From Pseudomonadota bacterium (GTDB lineage Bacteria > Pseudomonadota > Gammaproteobacteria > Steroidobacterales > Steroidobacteraceae): DNA of 64,000 nucleotides. Below the pieces are notes generated by a model. The model searched no databases, was not told where the DNA came from, and saw only the letters and a program-made list of their open reading frames with translations. The translations under genes and the position numbers were made by a program. This document shows, piece after piece, positions 34,091 through 41,837 of the stretch (its first letter is position 1; each line of letters starts with the position of its first letter). The DNA is taken from the NCBI GenBank assembly GCA_023391335.1, contig JAEWBG010000020.1, positions 33,395 through 97,394 of the forward strand, read 5' to 3'.

Positions 34091-34635
34091 GCGTATCCGC
34101 GGCTGCAGCAACCGGCGTCGTTCGCATGGCGGATGTGGAATGTGTAGCCGTGAGCGCACTCTTGGTGCGATTCGGATTGCATATGGAGCGCGTGCAAGCC
34201 GGAGCGGAAATTCCCGGCTCTTATTGGGGAGAATCGGAAGCAGGTCTGGTCGGCAACACGCTCTATTGGCGCGATGACACGCCCCTGCACTCGGTGCTTC
34301 ACGAGGGCTGCCATTTCATTTGCATGGACGATGCGCGCCGCCGCGGGTTGATTCGCGATGCGGGTGGAGATGATCCTGAAGAGAATGCGGTGTGCTATCT
34401 GCAAGTGATCCTAGCCGATTACATTCCGGGATTCGGCCGGGCTCGTCTGATGGACGACATGGATACGTGGGGCTACAGCTTTCGCCTGGGCTCAACCGAA
34501 GCTTGGTTCGACAACGATGCGGATGATGCTCGCGAGTGGCTTGTCTCGCAGGGCGTGCTTGCGGGTGATGGGACTCTCACGTGGGAAACCCGCGGAAGAG
34601 AAGAGTCGGACGCAACACAGAGAGCACATAGATAG
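34087..34635 (+). CDS. Uncharacterised protein with HExxH motif, coupled to the Hpt gene
   Basis: About 182 residues from GTG 34087 (GTGA overlap with the Hpt stop); ATG 34126 is the alternative. I do not recognise a named family. The core reads 'LYWRDDTPLHSVLHEGCHFICMD', giving H-E-G-C-H at residues 72-76. A Glu pair 22-23 residues further on ('DPEENAVCYLQ') sits in a predicted helix, the arrangement of gluzincin metalloproteases. It has no signal peptide or membrane helix, so it is probably cytoplasmic. The last 15 or so residues are encoded inside an inverted repeat. Proteolytic activity is a hypothesis. Its tight coupling to a phosphorelay is the only functional hint. Confidence 0.7.
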   Translation: MSVSAAAATGVVRMADVECVAVSALLVRFGLHMERVQAGAEIPGSYWGESEAGLVGNTLYWRDDTPLHSVLHEGCHFICMDDARRRGLIRDAGGDDPEENAVCYLQVILADYIPGFGRARLMDDMDTWGYSFRLGSTEAWFDNDADDAREWLVSQGVLAGDGTLTWETRGREESDATQRAHR

Positions 34636-34723
34636 ACAAAGAGCACCAGGAATAATGCACAGGCGTGTTGTGAATAATGTTTCGCTTTGTGCTCTATGTG
34701 GATCTTTGTGATCCTTGTGTCCG
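34608..34723. repeat. Inverted repeat between convergent genes (GCACATAGATAGACAAAGAGC type)
   Basis: The arms at 34608-34643 and 34684-34723 are imperfect complements containing CACATAGA...ACAAAGAGC and GCTTTGTGCTCTATGTG. The left arm includes the end of the HExxH gene, and the right arm reaches close to the 3' end of the peptidase gene. It probably ends transcription from both sides. Confidence 0.6.
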
Positions 34724-34740
34724 TCTTTCTGACTCCCGTC

Positions 34741-35796
34741 TTAGTCCCGGAATCGATCAGTCGCGCTGATGAGTTCGTGAGTCGTGCCGGGTTCGTAGGC
34801 AGAGTGACCTGCATCGGCGACGATGCGGAAATCGGCTTCAGGCCACGCGCGATGCAGCGACCACGCGGTTTGCATCGGGCACACGATGTCGTAGCGACCT
34901 TGCACGATCACGGCAGGGATGGAGCGAATGCGCCCGACATTGCGCAACAGCTGATCTTCGCTGTCGAAGAATCCACGGTTCACGAAGTAGTGGCATTCGA
35001 TGCGTGCGACGGCAACCGCAAACTCTTCCTCGCTCCATTTGTTCACGTTTTCTTCGTTCACATGCAGATACGACGTCGCCGCTTCCCAAATGGACCACGC
35101 GCGTGCTGCAGCGACTCGAGTGGCGCGATCGTCGCTCGTTAACCGGCGGTAGAAAGCGTCAACTAAATCGCTGCGTTCGGCGGGTGGAATCGCAGCGATA
35201 TAGGGCTCCCAAAGATCGGGGAACACGGCATTCGCGCCCATTTGATAAAACCACTGCAGCTCGAATTGCGTCAGCAGAAAGATGCCGCGCAAGACAAGTT
35301 CGCTGACTCGCGTAGGGTGGGTTTGCGAATAGGCAAGGGCGAGTGTCGATCCCCAGGAGCCGCCGAAGACCAGCCACTTGTCGATCTCCAAATCTTCCCG
35401 CAGGGTTTCGATGTCGGCGACCAAGTGCCAGGTAGTGTTGTCTTCGAGGCTGGCGTGAGGGCGGCTGCGCCCGCAACCGCGTTGGTCGAACAAGATGATG
35501 CGATACGCGGACGGGTCGAAGAAACGTCGGGAGCGTTTATCGCATCCCGCACCTGGGCCGCCGTGTACGAATAGCGCCGGCTTGCCGCGCGGATTTCCGC
35601 ACTCTTCGAAATACAATTCGTGTGTAGGGGAGACACGCAGGTAACCGGTTCGATACGGCTCAAGCGGTGGATACAGCGTGCGTAGCCCCGTTTGCGGTTT
35701 GCGCTTCTTCAACACGACATGTCGTGCGCGATTGCGTTGCCGAGGGGTGGGCGATTTCCGTTTGGCTCGCCGGGCAGTCTTGCGCTTGGTTGGCAT
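34741..35796 (-). CDS. pip: Proline iminopeptidase
   Basis: An alpha/beta-hydrolase of the S33 family, 351 residues from ATG 35796. 'ALFVHGGPGAGCD' and 'FDQRGCGRSRPHA' are the oxyanion and cap-side signatures. The nucleophile Ser is in 'VFGGSWGSTLAL', the Asp in 'VQGRYDIVCP' and the His in 'VADAGHSAYEPG'. It releases N-terminal proline from peptides. The first 35-40 residues are strongly basic (KRKTARRAKRK...), an extension most homologues lack. A TTG start 12 bases further upstream is possible. It is convergent with the phosphorelay genes and one of two minus-strand genes inside the opened lptE-holA junction. Confidence 0.92.
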   Translation of the reverse strand: MPTKRKTARRAKRKSPTPRQRNRARHVVLKKRKPQTGLRTLYPPLEPYRTGYLRVSPTHELYFEECGNPRGKPALFVHGGPGAGCDKRSRRFFDPSAYRIILFDQRGCGRSRPHASLEDNTTWHLVADIETLREDLEIDKWLVFGGSWGSTLALAYSQTHPTRVSELVLRGIFLLTQFELQWFYQMGANAVFPDLWEPYIAAIPPAERSDLVDAFYRRLTSDDRATRVAAARAWSIWEAATSYLHVNEENVNKWSEEEFAVAVARIECHYFVNRGFFDSEDQLLRNVGRIRSIPAVIVQGRYDIVCPMQTAWSLHRAWPEADFRIVADAGHSAYEPGTTHELISATDRFRD

Positions 35797-35892
35797 GCTC
35801 GAACCCAAACCCTAGGAGATATGTCCGTAATCTACCGCAGGCCAGCTCGGGATGCGCTTCGGTCTGCGAAGCTGAGGATGCTGGGATCGGTT

Positions 35893-36777
35893 CTAGTGTG
35901 CTGCGAGGTGCTTCACGAGTTCCTGAGCGTATAGGGGGAGCTCGCTTAGGTTGCGCACACAAATACTCAGGTTGCGGAATGCCCAATCGTCCGTGAGTTC
36001 GATGCGATGCAGGGCCATGGTCTTCAGGCCGCGTGCTGCGGTTGTTTCCGGCACGACGCCAATCCCGACGTTGCATTCGACCAGACGACAAACCGCATCG
36101 AAGCTGCGCAACTGCACGCGGAGTTTCAGGCGCCTACCGATGCGATCCGCTTTGTCGGACAGAAATCGTTGCAATGAGCTGGTGCGATCTAAGCCCACGA
36201 AATCTTGATCGAGTGCTTCCGCAAATGCGATGCGCTCCAGATTGGCCAGAGGGTGCGTGGTCGCGGTAACCAGAACGAATCGATCGACGCGGAACGGAAT
36301 GACTTCGAGGCCGGTGACGTCTTCGGTCCCCGCAACGATGCCGATATCCGCTTTGCCGTCCGCGACGGCGGCGACGATCTCATCGCTCAGGCGCTCTTCC
36401 AAGTCGATGTTGACCTGCGGATGCGAGGTCAAGAAGTTGCTCAACGGTTCGGGTAGGAATTCGGTGAGCGCATTCGTATTGGAAAGCAGACGCACGTGAC
36501 CTTTGAGCCCGTCCGCATACTCGCCCAACTCGCCTCGCATGCGTTCGGCTTGCTGCAGCATGAGGCGAGCGTGATGAGCCAGTGTGCGCCCGGCCGGTGT
36601 GGGGTGAACGCCATGGCGCTCACGCGTCAGCAGCGGCGTACCCAGTTCCAATTCCATGTTGCGAATCCGGGTGCTGGCGGCGGCGACAGCCAAATGCATA
36701 CGATCGGCGCCCGCAGTGATACTGCCGGCCTCGATAACGTGCAGAAACAGCTTGAGGTCTACCAGGTCGAAGCGCAT
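35893..36777 (-). CDS. LysR-family transcriptional regulator
   Basis: A 294-residue protein. The N-terminal winged HTH ('DLKLFLHVIEAGSITAGADRMHLAVAAASTRIRNMELELGTPLLTRERHG') is followed by a periplasmic-binding-like effector domain ('HVRLLSNTNALTEFLPEPLSNFLTSHPQVNIDLEERLS' ... 'ADIGIVAGTEDVTGLEVIPF'). ATG 36777 is used, as the upstream 13 residues are unlike the family. LysR proteins usually regulate a divergent neighbour; the divergent gene is holA, an unlikely target, so the regulated gene and effector remain open. Confidence 0.88.
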   Translation of the reverse strand: MRFDLVDLKLFLHVIEAGSITAGADRMHLAVAAASTRIRNMELELGTPLLTRERHGVHPTPAGRTLAHHARLMLQQAERMRGELGEYADGLKGHVRLLSNTNALTEFLPEPLSNFLTSHPQVNIDLEERLSDEIVAAVADGKADIGIVAGTEDVTGLEVIPFRVDRFVLVTATTHPLANLERIAFAEALDQDFVGLDRTSSLQRFLSDKADRIGRRLKLRVQLRSFDAVCRLVECNVGIGVVPETTAARGLKTMALHRIELTDDWAFRNLSICVRNLSELPLYAQELVKHLAAH

Positions 36778-37087
36778 GCGGCGCGCATTCTCACACGGGC
36801 CAGCGCTTCGCTGCACGTTTGCGTGGGCCGGCAGGTTGTTTACCTGGTCTAAGACGCAGCGTTACGCCATAATCAGCGCATCTTTCTAAGTGCCGAATCG
36901 CCTGCAATCGCAATGTCACTTTTCGCCGGCAGTGCGCCTGGCTGAAGAATTGAAGTGATCCAAAGACAACGTTCTGTGAAATTGCAGTATCCATGCCCGG
37001 CAGCCGCCCGGCGGTGTTCGTGAATCCACGTTCTGTGATCTCGCACTCGGCAATGATCTCGTCCGGCGATGTAGCGAGCCGCCGATC
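36778..37087. other. Gap between LysR gene and holA, no gene found
   Basis: The 310 bases hold no credible coding region. ACGTTCTGTGA occurs twice (near 36968 and 37028), a short direct repeat. Divergent promoters for the LysR gene and holA must lie here, but no strong -35/-10 pair stands out. Confidence 0.5.
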
Positions 37088-38110
37088 ATGAAGCTATCCG
37101 GCGACAATTTGCCTGGCGCGCTCGCGCGTCAATTGGGGCGGATCTACTTGGTGTCCGGCGATGAACCCCTACTGGTGAATGAAGCTGCGGACGCAATTCG
37201 GGCGCAAGCACGCGCGAAGGGATTCACCGAACGTGAGCTTCACGTCGTCGAACGCGGATTCGATTGGCAAGCATTGCTCGGCCAAAGCCGCGCGATGTCG
37301 TTGTTCGCGGAACGCAAAATCATCGAGATTCGCATGACGAATCCCACACCCGGCGAACAAGGTGCGAATGCCATCATCGAACTCGCCGAGCAGCCCGATC
37401 CCGATACGTTGATCCTCGTCATCACGGGCAAGCTCGATGGACGCACGATGAATGCTCGTTGGGTGAGCGCGATCGATAAGCAGGGCACAGTGGTACAGAT
37501 CTGGCCGATCGATCTCGCTCGTTTGCCAGGTTGGATTCGCGAACGGTTGTCGCGCCATCGATTGGTCGCGGATGCGGCCGCTGCAGCGTTGCTCGCTGAA
37601 AGAGTCGAAGGAAATTTGCTGGCCGCACATCAGGAAGTCGAGAAGCTCGCGTTGCTGCTTCCGTCAGGTCCGCTTACTTCCGAGACCATTCTCGAGGCCG
37701 TGGCTGACAGCGCACGCTTCGATGTGCTGCAGCTCGGCGAGGCGGCCATGCGCGGCAAGACTGCGCGTGCATTGCGGATTCTCGAAGGACTCAAGGGCGA
37801 AGGTGTCGAGCCGACCATCGTTCTGTGGGCGATCAACAAAGACCTGCAGTGGATCGCGCGAGCTCACGAGCTGATGGCGAACGGTCAAAGTGCGGATGGC
37901 GCGATGAATGCGCTATACGTGTGGAAGCCACGTCAGCCGGCGATGAAGGTGGCGCTGGCGCGTTTGTCGGGCCGAGCCATCAAGGACATGATTGTTGCCG
38001 CTGAACGTGCGGATCGAGCCATCAAAGGCGCACTGCGCACCGATCCCTGGGTTGAATTCGAGCGCCTCGTTGCCGCCTTGTCCGGTGTCGCGATGCCTCA
38101 AGCTGCTTGA
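37088..38110 (+). CDS. holA: DNA polymerase III delta subunit HolA
   Basis: A 340-residue clamp-loader subunit: 'GRIYLVSGDEPLLVNEAADAIRAQARAKGF' and 'ERKIIEIRMTNPTPGEQGANAIIELAE' are characteristic of the N-terminal AAA-like domains, with a helical C-terminal collar domain ('LQWIARAHELMANGQSADGAMNALYVWKPRQP'). Its role is opening the beta sliding clamp for loading. The holA-nadD-rsfS-rlmH order is conserved. The stop TGA overlaps the nadD ATG. Confidence 0.93.
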   Translation: MKLSGDNLPGALARQLGRIYLVSGDEPLLVNEAADAIRAQARAKGFTERELHVVERGFDWQALLGQSRAMSLFAERKIIEIRMTNPTPGEQGANAIIELAEQPDPDTLILVITGKLDGRTMNARWVSAIDKQGTVVQIWPIDLARLPGWIRERLSRHRLVADAAAAALLAERVEGNLLAAHQEVEKLALLLPSGPLTSETILEAVADSARFDVLQLGEAAMRGKTARALRILEGLKGEGVEPTIVLWAINKDLQWIARAHELMANGQSADGAMNALYVWKPRQPAMKVALARLSGRAIKDMIVAAERADRAIKGALRTDPWVEFERLVAALSGVAMPQAA

Positions 38111-38793
38111 TGATGACTTCATACATGAACCCCATAGGCATTTTCGGCGGTACTTTCGATCCCATTCACTATGGGCACCTGCGCACTGCTTTCGAGTTGA
38201 TGCAAGCCCTGCGCTTGACCGAAATGCGCTTTATGCCGGCGGGTAATCCTCCGCATCGAGACATCACCGTGGCGAGTGCCGAAGAGCGCCTGGGGATGGT
38301 GCAAGCGGCGACGCGCGATCAGCCCGGATTCGTCGTGGATGATCGCGAGATACGTCGACCCGGCCTGTCGTACTCGGTGGACACGATGCGTAGTTTGCGT
38401 GCGGATTTCCCTGACCGCTCGCTGTGCCTCATTGTCGGGATGGATGCATTTCTTGGATTGCCGAAGTGGCATCAATGGCGCGAGCTGATGGATCTCGCGC
38501 ACCTGGTGGTGGCGCATCGTCCCGGTTGGCGTGCGCCGAGCATGGGTCCGCTTGGAGAATTGCTCGTCGACCGCGGCACGGGCCGCATCAACGACTTGCA
38601 TGAGTCGCGTGCTGGGTGCATCTATATTCACGCCGTGACGCAACTGGAAATTTCGTCCACTGAAGTGCGCAAGCTCATTGCCGCAGGACGCGATCCACGC
38701 TATCTCATGCCCGACCCGGTGCGCTCCCTCATCGCGGAAACCGGCTGCTACCGCAGCGCGGATGTCGCGCGCAAACAGTTGGGGCAGATGTGA
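38110..38793 (+). CDS. nadD: Nicotinate-nucleotide adenylyltransferase NadD
   Basis: A nucleotidyltransferase of about 227 residues making deamido-NAD from nicotinate mononucleotide and ATP. 'IGIFGGTFDPIHYGHLRTA' carries the GxFxPxxxGH signature, and 'EISSTEVRKLIAAGRDPRYLMPDPV' is the S-x-T-x-x-R C-terminal motif. ATG 38110 (TGATG overlap with holA) is used; ATG 38125 (MNPIGIF) would give the more usual N-terminus. The size is normal. Confidence 0.94.
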   Translation: MMTSYMNPIGIFGGTFDPIHYGHLRTAFELMQALRLTEMRFMPAGNPPHRDITVASAEERLGMVQAATRDQPGFVVDDREIRRPGLSYSVDTMRSLRADFPDRSLCLIVGMDAFLGLPKWHQWRELMDLAHLVVAHRPGWRAPSMGPLGELLVDRGTGRINDLHESRAGCIYIHAVTQLEISSTEVRKLIAAGRDPRYLMPDPVRSLIAETGCYRSADVARKQLGQM

Positions 38794-38916
38794 AGCCCAA
38801 CGCGACTGCTGCGAACCTGATCGCCCACCGAATCGTTCCGACGTTTTCTGAATGGCATTCGTGCCCCCGCATCGTTCTACCGTTGCTCTCACCGTCACTC
38901 GCAACACGAGGTAAGC

Positions 38917-39453
38917 ATGGCTGCTAAGCGCGCCAAAAAATCGTCTCGAGCCACCACCCGTCCAGCCACGAAAGCAAAGAGCGCGGGTAAGCCAAAGGCG
39001 CTCGCACCGAAGTCGAAGCGGGCCGCCGCCGCAACAGCGCCGAAGAAGTCGGCACGTAAGCCTCAAGCCAAAACAGCGGCCACCGCCAAAGTTGCCGGCG
39101 TCAACGCCATCGTCAAAGTCGTCGAGGGTGCGCTCGAGGACATGAAGGCGGTGAACGTGAAAGTCATGGACGTCCACCAGCTCACGGATATCGCCGATAC
39201 GATGGTGATCGCGAGCGGCAATTCGGATCGTCACGTGCGATCGATCGCCGACCGCGTGGTCGAGTTCGCTAAAAAGGCGGGCTTTCGTCCGATGGGCGTG
39301 GAGGGCGAGCGGGATGGTGAGTGGGTGCTCGTCGATTTGCAGGATGTGATCGTCCACATCATGCTGCCCCGCGTCCGCGAGTTCTATCGCCTCGAGAATT
39401 TGTGGGATGTCAGTGCGGCACGCCGAGAGGCCGCGGTTGCCAGCGGCGAGTAA
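38917..39453 (+). CDS. rsfS: Ribosome silencing factor RsfS with Lys/Ala-rich N-terminal extension
   Basis: The C-terminal 120 residues are a canonical RsfS/Iojap domain ('VVEGALEDMKAVNVKVMDVHQLTDIADTMVIASGNSDRHVRSIADRV', 'DGEWVLVDLQDVIVHIMLPRVREFYRLENLW'), which binds uL14 and blocks subunit joining in starvation. The first 60 residues are almost only Lys, Ala, Arg, Pro, Ser and Thr, like a histone-H1 tail, and are absent from E. coli RsfS. The extension has the same base composition as its neighbours and an in-frame ATG right after the gap, so I treat it as real. Confidence 0.9.
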   Translation: MAAKRAKKSSRATTRPATKAKSAGKPKALAPKSKRAAAATAPKKSARKPQAKTAATAKVAGVNAIVKVVEGALEDMKAVNVKVMDVHQLTDIADTMVIASGNSDRHVRSIADRVVEFAKKAGFRPMGVEGERDGEWVLVDLQDVIVHIMLPRVREFYRLENLWDVSAARREAAVASGE

Positions 39454-39455
39454 CC

Positions 39456-39929
39456 GTGCGCTTTTTGCTGCTGGCAGCGGGCACCAAATTACCGAGTTGG
39501 GTGAATGCAGGGTTCGATGACTACGCAGCGCGTCTGCGAGGCGAGTATCGGTTAGAACTCAAAGAGATTGCACTTGGGCAACGCAGCAGCGGCGATGCTC
39601 AACAAGCGATCCAACGCGAAGGAGAGCGGATGTTGGCGGCGATGCCGCAAGGCGCCTACGTCGTCGCTCTGCAAGTCGGCGGCAGATCACTTTCGAGCGA
39701 ACAGCTCGCGGATTTCATTCGTAGCCGTGCGCAAGAAGGACGCGATGTAGTCTTTTGTATCGGCGGGCCCGATGGATTAGCGGCGGAAGTCGATGCGCGA
39801 GCCAATCTCCGCTGGTCTCTCTCTGCTTTAACGCTGCCCCACGCGCTCGCGCGCGTGGTCGTGGCTGAGGCGCTCTATCGCGCGGTGAGCATCGTGAAGA
39901 ATCATCCGTATCACAGAGGCGGAAAGTGA
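39456..39929 (+). CDS. rlmH: 23S rRNA pseudouridine-1915 N3-methyltransferase RlmH
   Basis: A 157-residue SPOUT methyltransferase. 'VVFCIGGPDGLAAEVDARA' is the SAM knot, 'LSALTLPHALARVVVAEALYRAVSIVKNHPYHRGGK' the family ending with the HPYHR motif. GTG 39456 follows the rsfS stop by two bases; the longer open frame overlaps rsfS. It modifies helix 69 of 23S rRNA. It is the last gene of the conserved run. Confidence 0.94.
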   Translation: MRFLLLAAGTKLPSWVNAGFDDYAARLRGEYRLELKEIALGQRSSGDAQQAIQREGERMLAAMPQGAYVVALQVGGRSLSSEQLADFIRSRAQEGRDVVFCIGGPDGLAAEVDARANLRWSLSALTLPHALARVVVAEALYRAVSIVKNHPYHRGGK

Positions 39930-40037
39930 TGAAGTGATGGAGTGAAATGCGGAGGTTCCTGCTGCGTGAAGGCTTTGGCCGTTACAGAGCAAGGACTTCT
40001 ACACCGTTCACCTCATCACCCCCTCACTTCATCACTG
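39925..40037. repeat. Inverted repeat between convergent rlmH and kinase genes
   Basis: The left arm 39925-39947 (AAGTGATGAAGTGATGGAGT) covers the rlmH stop codon. The right arm 40008-40037 is its near-complement (CACCTCATCACC...CTTCATCACT). It belongs to the same sequence family as the elements at 10773 and 11617. Confidence 0.65.
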
Positions 40038-40045
40038 GTGTTCCC

Positions 40046-40891
40046 TCACACCTTCATCCTCGCCAACTCAGCGAGCGCCGAGGCAGCGGTGGGGAAGCGA
40101 TTCTTCGGATCCTTCGCTAACAGGCCATCGATGATGCGTTGGAATTTCTGCAGCGCGGGCGGTAGCACCGGGATCGGATCGGTGCGGTGCGCATGGATAA
40201 TGGCCACGACGGTGGCACCGCGAAATGGACGTTGACCCGTCAACATCTCATAGAACATCACGCCGAGGCTGTAAAGATCGCTGCGTTGGTCGACAGCGAT
40301 GCCTTCTGCCTGTTCGGGGCTGATGTAGTAAGGCGAGCCGCGCACTTCGCCGGCGATCGTCAACTGGTTCGCGTTGTCGACGCGCTTTGCCAAGCCAAAG
40401 TCGATCAATACGATACGGCCATCCTCGCGCATCATCACGTTGGCGGGCTTCAAGTCGCGATGACAGAGGCCGGCACTATGGACTGCGCCCAAAGCGGCGG
40501 CGATCTGTAGAAAAATATCCACGCTGTCGCGCACCGTCATCAGATTGCGGATGCGAAGTTCCAAGCTTCCGCTGGGAAAATATTCGGTGACGATGTAGCG
40601 GAAGTCGTCGCCTTGGCCCCAGTCGTACAAATCCACGATCGCGGGATGCTTGATGCGCATCAGGAGTTCGCGTTCGCGTTCGAAGCGTTCTTCCTCGCCG
40701 GCATCGGCGCTCGACAGTGCGCCGGTGCGCAAGACTTTCACGGCAACGTTATGGCCGAGTTCGATCGAATACGCGACGTGAATTTCGGATTTCGGCGAGC
40801 GCGCTATCGTTTGCAGGAAGCGATAGCCCGGAATCACTGGAAAGTGGACATTGCGTCCGGTGATCGTTCGTTTGTCGTCGGCCTGTGGCAT
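40046..40891 (-). CDS. Soluble Hanks-type Ser/Thr protein kinase
   Basis: A 281-residue kinase domain with no membrane helix or sensor module. The ATP Lys is in 'HNVAVKVLRTG', the catalytic loop is 'HRDLKPANVM', metal-binding 'LIDFGLAKR', the activation segment ends 'GSPYYISPEQAEG', and 'RSDLYSLGVMFYEMLTGQRPF' follows. The glycine-rich loop is degenerate ('IARSPKSEI' in place of G-x-G-x-x-G), which might alter ATP binding. An ExeA-type ATPase with an FHA domain, a phosphothreonine reader, is encoded 9 kb away and could be a partner (inference). Its 5' neighbour is the divergent maf operon. Confidence 0.88.
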   Translation of the reverse strand: MPQADDKRTITGRNVHFPVIPGYRFLQTIARSPKSEIHVAYSIELGHNVAVKVLRTGALSSADAGEEERFERERELLMRIKHPAIVDLYDWGQGDDFRYIVTEYFPSGSLELRIRNLMTVRDSVDIFLQIAAALGAVHSAGLCHRDLKPANVMMREDGRIVLIDFGLAKRVDNANQLTIAGEVRGSPYYISPEQAEGIAVDQRSDLYSLGVMFYEMLTGQRPFRGATVVAIIHAHRTDPIPVLPPALQKFQRIIDGLLAKDPKNRFPTAASALAELARMKV

Positions 40892-41210
40892 CGTCTCTGA
40901 CGCAGCGTTGCAAGGACCATCGCTCGTGCGCTTAGGGCTTCTCGAAGCGAGATCGTGCGCGGCAGCCCATCCTTTCGAGTTCGATAATCGGGACTAAAAC
41001 CGTGCGGGGCATACGGTAGACGTGTTCGCGGGCTTGCACCACGCACTGTGTCACGGATACCGGCGAGTTCAGCGATGCGAGCACCGCCGCTGGCGCCGCA
41101 ATCATATCGGGCTTGCACCTCGCTCAGAAGGCCTCGCATGGGTTCAGTCGTAGTTAATTTCTGCAGTTAAACAATGCCATCCTCGCGCGCGGAGCTGTAT
41201 CCTTCCGCCG
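40892..41210. other. Divergent gap between kinase gene and maf, no gene found
   Basis: These 319 bases must hold the promoters of the kinase gene and the maf-rng-yhdP unit. A minus-strand frame 40834-41139 overlaps the kinase and lacks protein-like composition. No clear promoter boxes or repeat array were seen. Confidence 0.5.
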
Positions 41211-41837
41211 ATGCAAAATCCTCCCAACTCTTTGATCTACCTAGCTTCGGCATCGCCTCGTCGCAGCGCATTGCTCACCCAGATAGGCATTCGCCATCGC
41301 GTCCGTCCCGTCGACCTCGACGAAAGTCGCCGAGTCGGCGAACACCCGCAGCAATACGTGCAGCGGCTGGCTCGCGAGAAGGCGGCCGCGTTGTGGGCGT
41401 CCTTGCCGACTTCGGAGCGACTTCCGGTGTTGGCGGCCGATACGACAGTGGCACTCGAAGATGAAATTCTGGGCAAGCCCAGCGATGAGCGAGATGCAGT
41501 CCGCATGTTGTCGCGGCTATCGGGCCGGACCCACCAGGTCTACACGGGCGTCGCGCTGCTCGCGAGTTCTGGCTCTAACGACCGCGTCAGCGTGAGCGAA
41601 GTGCAGTTTCGGACTCTGAGTGCGGATGAAATGCGGGCGTATTGGCGCACCGGCGAACCCGCGGATAAGGCGGGTGCTTATGCGGTTCAAGGCTTGGCAG
41701 CGGCGTTCATCGAACGTATCGCGGGCAGTTACTCGGGAATCATGGGACTGCCGTTGTTCGAGACCGCCGAGCTCCTGGCCGGAATCGGCTGCAACATCGT
41801 GAGCGATGTCGCGCCGGCCGCTGAGGTGCAGCAATGA
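41211..41837 (+). CDS. Maf-family nucleoside triphosphate pyrophosphatase
   Basis: A 208-residue Maf protein: 'IYLASASPRRSALLTQIGI' is the phosphate-binding start; 'VLAADTTVALEDEILGKPSD' and 'AYAVQGLAAAFIERIAGSYSGIMGLPLFET' follow the dTTP/UTP pyrophosphatase (YhdE) subgroup. It hydrolyses non-canonical and some canonical NTPs to NMP. The position before rng is conserved in gammaproteobacteria. The stop overlaps the rng ATG (ATGA). Confidence 0.92.
   Translation: MQNPPNSLIYLASASPRRSALLTQIGIRHRVRPVDLDESRRVGEHPQQYVQRLAREKAAALWASLPTSERLPVLAADTTVALEDEILGKPSDERDAVRMLSRLSGRTHQVYTGVALLASSGSNDRVSVSEVQFRTLSADEMRAYWRTGEPADKAGAYAVQGLAAAFIERIAGSYSGIMGLPLFETAELLAGIGCNIVSDVAPAAEVQQ

Noticed and set aside
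40834..41139. Minus-strand frame overlapping the kinase start
   Set aside because: Overlaps the well-supported kinase in another frame and shows no family features.
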